Assembly (NCBI GenBank): GCA_003646995.1 | Contig: QMLZ01000064.1 | Span: 1-12,784 of the forward strand | DNA from: Deltaproteobacteria bacterium | GTDB lineage: Bacteria > Desulfobacterota > DSM-4660 > Desulfatiglandales > Desulfatiglandaceae | Direction: 5' to 3' | Length of the DNA stretch: 12,784 nt | Translations under genes and position numbers: made by a program | The notes under the pieces: model-generated | What the model saw: only the letters and a program-made list of their open reading frames with translations | Told to the model about the DNA's origin: nothing | The model's database searches: none | In this document: positions 1-6,407 of the stretch, piece after piece | How positions within the stretch are numbered: the first letter of the stretch is position 1 | How the letters are laid out: each line of letters begins with the position of its first letter

Positions 1-582
1 GATCTTGCGCGTGGACTCTGCACAGCAGTTCTCCTCCTCCCCGATAACCCCAAAACTGATTCCTGCCGCCTTGAGAACCTTTACAATTGAACGGGCTATG
101 TTACGGCTTCTTTGGTCATAGGCTGAGGTACAACATACAAACAAGAAATACTCGGTAGCTTCATCGAATGTGGGCACATCCAGCCCTTCCATCCATTCCG
201 TGCGCTTTTCCCTGGGCTCTGACCACGGATTCCCCTGGCTGTGCACGCTCCCGGTTATGGTCCTAAGTACTCCAGGAATCGCCCCTGTCTCGGCTATCAT
301 TGAACGCATGGACCTGACAATATCAATTATGGTAACTCCCCTGGGGCACTTGAGCACGCATTTGTTACATGTGGTGCAACCATAGAGGATATCATCCGAT
401 TCGTACCCTTCAACACCAAGCTGCGCCATGCGGATCAGCCGCCTGATATTAAAAGGACCGTCCACAATGCGCCAGGGACAAGAGCCAGCGCACATCCCGC
501 ACTGCATGCAAAGATTCAGCTTTTCTGCTCCCATTGCTACCAGCGCTTCGTTCACTTCATAGAAAGGGGTAAGTGCTTCCAT
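1..582 (-). CDS. HdrD/GlpC-like (Fe-S)-binding CCG-domain protein, N-terminal part
   Basis: The 194 codons visible run off the left edge, so the C-terminus is missing. The protein starts with a ferredoxin-like domain carrying two [4Fe-4S] motifs: C25-x2-C28-x2-C31-x3-C35-P and C69-x2-C72-x2-C75-x3-C79-P. A CCG (cysteine-rich) domain begins near residue 145, with C150/C151, a YD pair at 155-156 and C186-C187-A-E-S. This order is that of HdrD, GlpC and related electron-transfer subunits, which pass electrons between flavoproteins or thiols and membrane quinones. The exact partner cannot be told from here. The second CCG repeat would lie outside the window. The CCG glycine is Ala188 and the residue before C151 is an extra Cys. 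The ATG at 582-580 is preceded by AGGAG at 597-593 with 10-base spacing. No membrane segment is seen in this part. It is probably cytoplasmic. Confidence 0.88.
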   Translation of the reverse strand, partial: MEALTPFYEVNEALVAMGAEKLNLCMQCGMCAGSCPWRIVDGPFNIRRLIRMAQLGVEGYESDDILYGCTTCNKCVLKCPRGVTIIDIVRSMRSMIAETGAIPGVLRTITGSVHSQGNPWSEPREKRTEWMEGLDVPTFDEATEYFLFVCCTSAYDQRSRNIARSIVKVLKAAGISFGVIGEEENCCAESTRKI

Positions 583-660
583 GATCTCTCTTCTCCTTTC
601 ACAAACAGATTCAGATATCGGCCATAATATTTTTTGGAACTGACTGTAAAGAATGTGATT

Positions 661-690
661 TTTGTAACAAAGTTAACCGGCCTATGTCAA
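661..690 (-). promoter_or_regulatory. Candidate sigma-70 promoter for the Fe-S protein gene
   Basis: On the minus strand a perfect TTGACA (690-685) is followed after 18 bases by TACAAA (666-661, four of six matches to TATAAT). Transcription would start near 654 and give a leader of about 70 bases before the ATG at 582. The -10 region overlaps an 11-base inverted repeat, TTTGT-A-ACAAA (661-671), which could be an operator. If real, the Fe-S gene has its own promoter, separate from the radical SAM gene upstream. Judged by eye only. Confidence 0.45.
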
Positions 691-736
691 CCAAGAACCT
701 AACACACGGCGTTGTCTTGCCTTTTAAATAGAAAGA

Positions 737-1708
737 TCAGGAGAGTTCCTGGCTAAAGGGGTTTGGAGACGAGAAATCAGGGAGAAACCGCGGCCTTTTA
801 TTCGGGTCCACAAGGCCCTGATCCGGATATTGAACAAAGAGCGTCTCAAAACCTAGATCCTTTGCATGATCCAGTACTTTCCCAAACTCATCCCTTCTGA
901 TGCGCCGATTGAGTTCGGGAAACTTTTGGAGGATAGCCGGGTAGTACTGGCTCATGAGGCTCAAGGGTAATTTGGATCCAAATTCCACAAAAAGCATAGT
1001 GAGAGCATCACAGGAGTTCTCTACATGCCCTGGCAAGATCAAGTGACGCACCAGCACCCCTTTCGTAGCAATCCCTGGGCTCGCATTGCTGATCTTCAGA
1101 AAGCCTTTCTGCCTGAGCATTTCCTCCAGTGCTGACAATGCAATTTCAGGGTAATCCTGGCAAGAAGAAAGTCTTCCAGCGAGCACCGAATCCGAGTACT
1201 TGAAGTCAGGGAGGTATATGTCGGTATAATTTTCCGCCAATTTCAGCAGTTCCACAGACTGGTAGCCCGATACGTTCATTACAATGGGTAGTCTACACCC
1301 CTTCTTCCTCAACTTATCTACTGCGTCAAATACGTGGGGGAAAAAATGATCTGGTGTAACAAAGCTTACATTGTGCACACCATAGCTCTTGATCATATTG
1401 ATAATTCTTCCAACAAGGTCTTCAGGTGTTATTGGCTGTCCTAAGCCTCTATGGGAAATCTGATAGTTCTGACAATAGCAACACCGAAGGCTGCACCCAG
1501 TGAAAAAAACCGTTCCTGCCCCCTTTTGTCCGGTAATAGGCGGCTCTTCTCCCATATGGGGGCCTATGTATGCCACTTTCATGGTGGAACTCTGGCGGCA
1601 GTAGCCCTTGGGGCTTTCCTCGTAGGTCTCGCCATTACGGTTTACGCCACATGACCGAGGGCAAAGGTTACAATTTTCAAAAAGCTTTTTTATCTGCGTC
1701 TTTAGCAT
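737..1708 (-). CDS. PflX-like radical SAM protein (COG1313 type)
   Basis: This 323-residue protein resembles the PflX family, homologues of pyruvate formate-lyase activating enzyme. The radical SAM cluster motif C72-x3-C76-x2-C79 follows the phrase FFTG, and binds the [4Fe-4S] cluster that cleaves S-adenosylmethionine. C77 adds an extra cysteine inside the motif. In front of it, C13-x2-C16-x3-C20 and C37 are conserved-looking cysteines typical of this family that could bind a second cluster. Later segments (VTPDHF, VMNVSGYQS, YLPDFKY, VRHLILPGH) fit the partial TIM barrel of the family. The substrate of PflX-type proteins is not established, and no glycyl-radical enzyme is adjacent, so activase function is only a hypothesis. 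The family is also close to AmmeMemoRadiSam-type proteins. The start at 1708 lacks a strong Shine-Dalgarno; a GGGAG lies about 25 bases upstream. Likely cytoplasmic. Confidence 0.85.
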   Translation of the reverse strand: MLKTQIKKLFENCNLCPRSCGVNRNGETYEESPKGYCRQSSTMKVAYIGPHMGEEPPITGQKGAGTVFFTGCSLRCCYCQNYQISHRGLGQPITPEDLVGRIINMIKSYGVHNVSFVTPDHFFPHVFDAVDKLRKKGCRLPIVMNVSGYQSVELLKLAENYTDIYLPDFKYSDSVLAGRLSSCQDYPEIALSALEEMLRQKGFLKISNASPGIATKGVLVRHLILPGHVENSCDALTMLFVEFGSKLPLSLMSQYYPAILQKFPELNRRIRRDEFGKVLDHAKDLGFETLFVQYPDQGLVDPNKRPRFLPDFSSPNPFSQELS

Positions 1709-2006
1709 TGTGTCATTGAGTGTGTTCTTTAAGCTCCCTGTGGCTAGTCTGCTACCGTTTCTTTTGTAATTGACAAGAAAGTAGGACGCAGATAATCATA
1801 AAAAAATAAGGAAGAATAGCAAGCCCGGATTGAGCCACAACCTTAGAAGCAATGCGTGGGCCTAAAGAATCATCTTATATCTGGCATACTCTATGATTCA
1901 AAAGTGGTGGCCTGGCCATCAAGACTCTTTTGCATGGAAAATTCATGGCCATTCACGTGACGCAAAGATTCTGACCACAACTTTTTCAAAAAAGAGATCA
2001 ATACAA
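1709..2006. other. Divergent intergenic region of about 300 bases
   Basis: This gap separates the PflX-like gene (minus) from the MocA-like gene (plus) and should hold promoters for both. The best plus-strand candidate is at 1770-1796. An open reading frame extends upstream of the MocA gene to an ATG at 1893, but the added 38 residues do not look like family sequence and that ATG has no ribosome binding site. No RNA gene, riboswitch or repeat array is recognised. The leader from the candidate promoter to the MocA ATG would be about 200 bases, long enough for a regulatory RNA, but I cannot identify one. Confidence 0.5.
1770..1796 (+). promoter_or_regulatory. Candidate promoter for the MocA-like gene
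   Basis: A perfect TTGACA at 1770-1775 is followed by GATAAT at 1791-1796 (five of six matches), but the spacer is only 15 bases, which is shorter than optimal. Around the -35 there is an imperfect inverted repeat: TTTCTTTTGT (1758-1767) against ACAAGAAA (1773-1780). This could be an operator. Low certainty. Confidence 0.3.
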
Positions 2007-2633
2007 ATGCCAGAAGGCAATAGCACAGGACAGACAGTGGCAGGCCTTATTCTTGCTGCAGGCGAGAGCAGCCGAATGGGTAAGCCAAAGCAACTATTAC
2101 CTGTGAAAGGAATGCCGTTGATATGCACTATGGTAGCGGAAGCCCTTGCTTCCAAGCTGGACAAGATCGTGGTAGTTCTAGGACACCAGGCGCAGAAAAT
2201 TATGCACGCCCTCGAAAATGACGGCCTCCTAACAAAGGTGAGAGTGGTTTACAACGAACTATACAGGCTTGGAATGGGCACATCCATCCGGGCAGGAATG
2301 CAGCAAATAGAGAGACACTGTGATCATGTCATGATCATTCTAGCAGACATGCCCCACATCGATTCGAACCTCATCAATCGACTCCTAACAAAATATATCC
2401 ACTCAGGGAAAGACCTAGGGGCGGTAAAGATCCAAGGCCGCAGATCCCATCCGGTGATATTCGGCAAGAGGTATTTTCCTGAGCTGTTGAGACTTGAGGG
2501 TGATACGGGGGGAAGAGAAATATTTGCGGCCTATAGAAATTCTGCACTCCTTGTTGATGCCGGCCCCTCCTACCGGGAAATAGATCTTGATACGCCCGAA
2601 GACTATGACAAGCTTGGCAGGACAGAACTCTGA
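2007..2633 (+). CDS. mocA: MocA-like molybdenum cofactor nucleotidyltransferase
   Basis: The 208-residue protein belongs to the NTP_transf_3 family, which transfers a nucleotide to molybdopterin to make dinucleotide cofactors. The N-terminal nucleotide loop reads LAAGESSRMGKPKQLLP (residues 16-32). LAAG with PK-Q is the pattern of CTP-using MocA, whereas GTP-using MobA usually has LAGG and DK. This points to molybdopterin cytosine dinucleotide for xanthine-oxidase-family enzymes. Other signature parts are GMGTSIRAG (89-97), the metal-binding Asp in ADMP (D114), SHPVIF (147-152), GDTGGREIF (165-173) and IDLDTPEDY (192-200). Length matches the family. I chose the ATG at 2007 because a weak AAAGAG lies 8-12 bases upstream and the conserved fold begins there; an in-frame ATG at 1893 is possible but unsupported. 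No molybdoenzyme is adjacent, so the client is unknown. Confidence 0.85.
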   Translation: MPEGNSTGQTVAGLILAAGESSRMGKPKQLLPVKGMPLICTMVAEALASKLDKIVVVLGHQAQKIMHALENDGLLTKVRVVYNELYRLGMGTSIRAGMQQIERHCDHVMIILADMPHIDSNLINRLLTKYIHSGKDLGAVKIQGRRSHPVIFGKRYFPELLRLEGDTGGREIFAAYRNSALLVDAGPSYREIDLDTPEDYDKLGRTEL

Positions 2634-2841
2634 TCCCTTCCCTGCACACGTATGGGCGCCAAAATTGTGACGTTGACCTCGTGCCCTGCCCTGTAAACCC
2701 TAACCTCATGCCTCTAGGACCGGCCAAGTATTTATTTTTCCTTTGCTTTACTCGGTTCCCGGATAGCATTCCGCGCATTGGCGATGGCATAGATCTTGAT
2801 ACACATTTCTAATACCACTTAGCGCGTCCGGGAGGGTCTTT

Positions 2842-3882
2842 GTGGCCAAGATAGATGTATTGCTGAAATTAATGGTGGAATACGGCGCCTCGGATCTCCA
2901 TATTTCTGCGGGAGAGCCCCCCATACTTCGCATCAACGGATACCTGCAACGCACAAAGTACCATGACCTGACCCCAGAAGAAGTGGAAATACTCCTGATG
3001 GAAATCCTTGATGAAGACCATTTAACCTTGTTCAAGAAGAGAAAAGACATTGATTTTGCTTACGAACTGGAAGGAGTGGGCAGATTTCGCGCAAATGTGT
3101 TTATGGAACGAAAAGGTTTTGGAGGTGCTTTCCGTCTGGTCCCCACAAAGATCCGCACCCTTCGAGAGCTAGGCATTCCTGAGTCAGTTTACAATTTAGC
3201 AAGGGTCAAAAGCGGCTTAGTGCTTGTGACGGGGGCCACCGGATCGGGTAAATCAACTACTTTAGCTGCTATGCTAGACCTGATTAACAAGGAAAAAAAT
3301 TATCATATCATCACACTAGAAGACCCGATCGAGTTCATTCATCCAAAGGGCAAATGCCTGATTCAGCAAAGGCAGCTTGATGTGCATATGGAAAGCTTCT
3401 CTGCAGGCCTTAGAGCGGCTCTCAGGGAGGATCCTGACGTCGTACTAGTGGGCGAAATGCGCGACCTGGAAACAATCCAATTGGCCCTAACCGCCGCAGA
3501 AACGGGCCTGTTGGTTTTGGGAACCTTGCATACGTCAAGTGCACCCAAAACCGTAGATAGAATAATCGACGTTTTTCCTACTACACAACAACCCCAGATC
3601 AGAACCATGCTTTCAGAGTCTCTCAGGGGAGTAATTGCTCAACGATTGCTCAGAACAGCCGATGGCAAATCTAGGGTAGCTGCGGTTGAAGTTATGATTT
3701 GCACACCCGCGATCCAAAACCTGATTAGGGAAGGCAAAACCTACCAAATTCTTTCGGTAATGCAGACGGGTCGAAGCATGGGAATGCAGACAATGGAAGA
3801 TCATGTAAAGTCCTTGCTGGAAAACGGCGTGATCAGCGAAGAGGAAGGGAATCAATATCTGACCAAAACGGAAGGAGCTTAG
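2842..3882 (+). CDS. pilT: Type IV pilus retraction ATPase PilT
   Basis: This 346-residue hexameric ATPase disassembles the type IV pilus at the inner membrane base, driving twitching and DNA or surface responses. The N-terminal domain (SDLHIS near 17) is followed by Walker A GATGSGKST (131-139), an Asp box ITLEDPIEF (157-165), Walker B DVVLVGEMRD (199-208) and a His box TLHTSS (228-233). The C-terminal motif PAIQNLIREGK (289-299) corresponds to the AIRNLIRE signature needed for retraction in PilT, which with the length favours PilT over PilU or PilB. Translation begins at a GTG (2842) with GGGAGG at about 2830-2835, a good Shine-Dalgarno. It is followed 17 bases later by a large regulator that is probably cotranscribed. 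I found no convincing promoter in the 208 bases upstream. No other pilus gene is in view. Confidence 0.93.
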   Translation: MAKIDVLLKLMVEYGASDLHISAGEPPILRINGYLQRTKYHDLTPEEVEILLMEILDEDHLTLFKKRKDIDFAYELEGVGRFRANVFMERKGFGGAFRLVPTKIRTLRELGIPESVYNLARVKSGLVLVTGATGSGKSTTLAAMLDLINKEKNYHIITLEDPIEFIHPKGKCLIQQRQLDVHMESFSAGLRAALREDPDVVLVGEMRDLETIQLALTAAETGLLVLGTLHTSSAPKTVDRIIDVFPTTQQPQIRTMLSESLRGVIAQRLLRTADGKSRVAAVEVMICTPAIQNLIREGKTYQILSVMQTGRSMGMQTMEDHVKSLLENGVISEEEGNQYLTKTEGA

Positions 3883-3899
3883 AAAAACTATTATTCCTT

Positions 3900-5906
3900 A
3901 TGGACAGAAACGAAAAACTCAAGAGATACCTCTTGGATACGGGGCGACTGGCTCAAGATCAAGTAGCCCGTGCAGAGGACTATGCCCTCACCATGAATTT
4001 GTCTCTGGACGAGAGCATCGCGTTCCTTCAGTTGATGGACTACTCTGCTTTGGGAAAGTCATGGGAAGAAATCTACGGTATACCTTATCAGCCATTGCTG
4101 GAAAGTCCTTGCTCCCACGAAGCAAAGCAGGCAATTCCTTTGTCTTTAGCTGAACGCCTGATGGTATTTCCTATTGGATTTGATTCCACATCTCAATCTT
4201 TTCTCGTCGCAATGGACGATCCCACGGACGAGACGAAAACAGGTCACTTGGCCCGTGTTCTCCCATCCCATATCAAGTTAAAACTCCTAGTGGCATCCAG
4301 GCCCGAAATTATGGAGGCCATAGGGATTAATTATAAGGGGAAGAAATACGCGCCAAAAATTGAAGTCCAGCTTCCAGAAGAATTTACGATCTCTATTCCC
4401 AAAAAAGACAAAAACGTCGAGCCTGCTTTACAGGTCAGGGGGAAAAAGAAGGCTGTAGTCCTGGAACCAGACCTAGACCGCTACAGGGCGATAAGGGGAC
4501 TACTCAAAGCAGAAGGGGTAGAAATAACAGCTTGGGTACAGACACCAAAGGAGTTATCACGAGAGAAGAAAATACAAAGTAGTGATATGATCTTAGTAAA
4601 CGGGGAAAAGTACAGGCCTGGAGGGCCCTGGACCAAAGAGGTTTCTCTTGGTGCACAATCACCTATCGTCTCCTTTTATTATCCGAGGGCAATGCTGCTC
4701 GGCCAGGAACACCCTTACGGGGCTGTTAGCGAGGCGTTAATCTCATTGGTTGCATTCATTATCAAAAAGGCCCTGAAAAAAGAGCCCCAGCGGCTTGAGG
4801 AGACCATTGCTCGCGTACGATATTGTAAGTTGCTCTCCTTGAAACTAGGGCTCACCCCGGCTCAGGTCGATGCGGTTGTTTTGGCTGCTTGGCTTTCTGG
4901 GTCTCACATAGGGGACATTCTTGCGAGAAGTATTGATACTCCCTATGCGTTAGGTGAGATCATATCAAGTGGTGATCAAACCTTTGGGCCGTCTAAAAGA
5001 ATCGAAGCCCAGGTTCTTTCTTTGGTCAATAAATATCTAGAGATTAAGAAAGTGCAGCCAGAGGCACTTAAAGATATTGACGGTATTCGAACCAACTTAG
5101 GAAAACGGGGCGACCGAGGGCCTACTCGTCAGCTCTTAGAAAGTTTCCTGCATGTTATACGTGACGAAGGGCTCTTGCGAGGAATTGGCGAAGAAAAGCG
5201 TTCAATATTGATAATAGGCGAAGGATTTAACCTTTCTTCGGATGTGGTACTTTGCTTGCAAAGCGACGGTTTTAAGGTCTCATTACTTACTCATCCCTCT
5301 GAGGCAATGGAGAAAATAGCCCCTTCTCCACCAGACGCTGTGCTGTGTAAGATATCCACGACACAAATGGCCGGCGTTCAATTGTGCGCCATGCTGAGGA
5401 ACCATTCGGAATTTTCCCAAATACCATTCTTTTTCCTTGCACCCAGTGACTCACAATCTCTCGCCACAGAATGCCTCAGAGCAGGTGCCGATGACTTTAT
5501 CACGGAGCCATTTGAGCCAGACCTCCTTGTCCTCAAGCTCTCGCGTGCCATTAGTGCACGGGCTCAAAGGCATCCCAAAAAAGGCATTGAAGGCTCCCTA
5601 GAAGACATGAGTGCCATGGACATTATCCAAAGTGTGGCTACCGGAGACAAAAATGTGAAAATAACCTTAGAGAGTAATGGGCAAAGGGGAAACATATTCA
5701 TAAGGGATGGCCAGATTATTCACGCAGAAGCAGGGGTCTTGATCGGCCAGGAGGCTTTCTTTCACCTAATGAGTTTCCAAAGCGGCGAATTCAAGGTTGT
5801 TTCGTGTAGTTCTTTTCCGCAGCAAACCATTCACGCAAGCACCATGTCCTTGCTCATGGAAGGAGCACGTCTCCTAGACGAGGCCAGTGCTAGAGGCGAG
5901 GTGTAA
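3900..5906 (+). CDS. Multidomain pilus-linked regulator: MshEN-like, two degenerate receivers, degenerate HD-GYP, PATAN (DUF4388)
   Basis: This 668-residue protein has no recognisable catalytic site. Residues 1-150 resemble the MshEN/GspE_N domain of PilB-type ATPases (AIPLSLAERLMVFPIG at 78-93, VAMDDPTD at 103-110), but no ATPase follows. Residues 184-295 look like a receiver with Asn234 at the phosphoacceptor position. Residues 298-425 resemble a shortened HD-GYP domain (RVRYCKLLSLKLGLTP, then AAWLSGSH where the HD pair is expected, and a C-terminal helix near 366-425); HD and GYP residues are absent. Residues 433-555 are a clear receiver fold (RAGADDFITEPFEP at 527-540), but the Asp is Lys484, the switch Lys is Glu536 and the Thr is Ala514. 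Residues 562-668 are a PATAN/DUF4388 domain (SLEDMSAMDIIQ; GNIFIRDGQIIHAE). It lies 17 bases behind pilT. The ATG has no close Shine-Dalgarno (GGAG is 23 bases upstream), so coupling to pilT is possible. Function is inferred: pilus motor control by protein binding. Confidence 0.78.
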   Translation: MDRNEKLKRYLLDTGRLAQDQVARAEDYALTMNLSLDESIAFLQLMDYSALGKSWEEIYGIPYQPLLESPCSHEAKQAIPLSLAERLMVFPIGFDSTSQSFLVAMDDPTDETKTGHLARVLPSHIKLKLLVASRPEIMEAIGINYKGKKYAPKIEVQLPEEFTISIPKKDKNVEPALQVRGKKKAVVLEPDLDRYRAIRGLLKAEGVEITAWVQTPKELSREKKIQSSDMILVNGEKYRPGGPWTKEVSLGAQSPIVSFYYPRAMLLGQEHPYGAVSEALISLVAFIIKKALKKEPQRLEETIARVRYCKLLSLKLGLTPAQVDAVVLAAWLSGSHIGDILARSIDTPYALGEIISSGDQTFGPSKRIEAQVLSLVNKYLEIKKVQPEALKDIDGIRTNLGKRGDRGPTRQLLESFLHVIRDEGLLRGIGEEKRSILIIGEGFNLSSDVVLCLQSDGFKVSLLTHPSEAMEKIAPSPPDAVLCKISTTQMAGVQLCAMLRNHSEFSQIPFFFLAPSDSQSLATECLRAGADDFITEPFEPDLLVLKLSRAISARAQRHPKKGIEGSLEDMSAMDIIQSVATGDKNVKITLESNGQRGNIFIRDGQIIHAEAGVLIGQEAFFHLMSFQSGEFKVVSCSSFPQQTIHASTMSLLMEGARLLDEASARGEV

Positions 5907-5911
5907 GGTAT

Positions 5912-6382
5912 ATGACCGAATCAATTCCCCCGCTTAAGATAGAAACTCTCAAAAAGAATGCAAAGGTCTTCCTCGCAGGAAAGGAAGCCCTAGACGGTGT
6001 CTTCTTCCTTTCCCCTACATCCCCTTTTCATGGGGGCCAAGAAAGCCTCCAGGAGTTGTTATGCAGCGAGCGGAGATATATCCCTTTTGAAAAAGATGGC
6101 AAGGTGATAATTATCCAAAAAAGGAACATCATCAAGGTTCAGTTGAAAGACGAGGACCCCAAATCTCAAGCGGGTTCGCATACCGAAATTGATGTTCGTA
6201 TTAATTTTTGCCAAGGTGGCAGCATCGAAGGCAGGGTACTCTATTCCATGCCCGTTACCCATTCACGGCTTTCTGACTTCCTCAATAACTCCAAAGAATT
6301 CTTCTATCTTCATTCTAACGATCATACGTTTCTAATAAACGCACGGCATATTTCTTTTGTGGAACAGATTGATTCTAAATAA
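5912..6382 (+). CDS. Hypothetical protein with two tandem similar modules
   Basis: I do not recognise a characterised family for this 156-residue soluble protein; the C-terminal half is reminiscent of small DUF6812-like proteins, a weak impression. It appears to be an internal duplication. Module one (about 18-78) and module two (about 94-153) share the order: beta strand, D/EG, hydrophobic strand (VFFLSP / RVLYSMP), a helix start (SLQELL / RLSDFL), an aromatic strand (RRYIPFEKDGKVIIIQKRNI / EFFYLHSNDHTFLINARHI) and a final strand (IKVQL / FVEQI). This suggests two small beta barrels joined by a hydrophilic linker (79-92). No signal peptide, membrane segment or cysteine cluster is seen. The gene starts 5 bases after the stop of the large regulator, with GAGGT inside that gene's end serving as Shine-Dalgarno, so translational coupling is likely. 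Position implies a role with the pilus regulator; the biochemical function is unknown. Confidence 0.8.
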   Translation: MTESIPPLKIETLKKNAKVFLAGKEALDGVFFLSPTSPFHGGQESLQELLCSERRYIPFEKDGKVIIIQKRNIIKVQLKDEDPKSQAGSHTEIDVRINFCQGGSIEGRVLYSMPVTHSRLSDFLNNSKEFFYLHSNDHTFLINARHISFVEQIDSK

Positions 6383-6407
6383 AGCAAGATTCCCTGAAGC
6401 AGGGCCA

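Noticed and set aside
1893..2006. A 38-codon upstream extension of the MocA-like gene.
   Set aside because: It has no ribosome binding site, is not family-like, and the start at 2007 gives the usual length.
2673..2701. TTGACC at 2673-2678 as a pilT promoter -35.
   Set aside because: No acceptable -10 lies 15-19 bases downstream. I also saw no sigma-54 pattern in the 208-base gap.
2580..2802. A 14-base direct repeat, ATAGATCTTGATAC, at 2580-2593 (end of the MocA-like gene) and 2789-2802 (before pilT).
   Set aside because: One copy is explained by the family motif IDLDTP; a 14-base match is not far from chance for this window size, and no target-site or element structure surrounds it.
6392..6404. 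A small hairpin CCCTG-AAG-CAGGG between the convergent 156-residue gene and dnaE, which could be a terminator.
   Set aside because: The stem is only 5 base pairs, there is no T tract on the plus strand, and the tail on the minus strand is only moderately T-rich.
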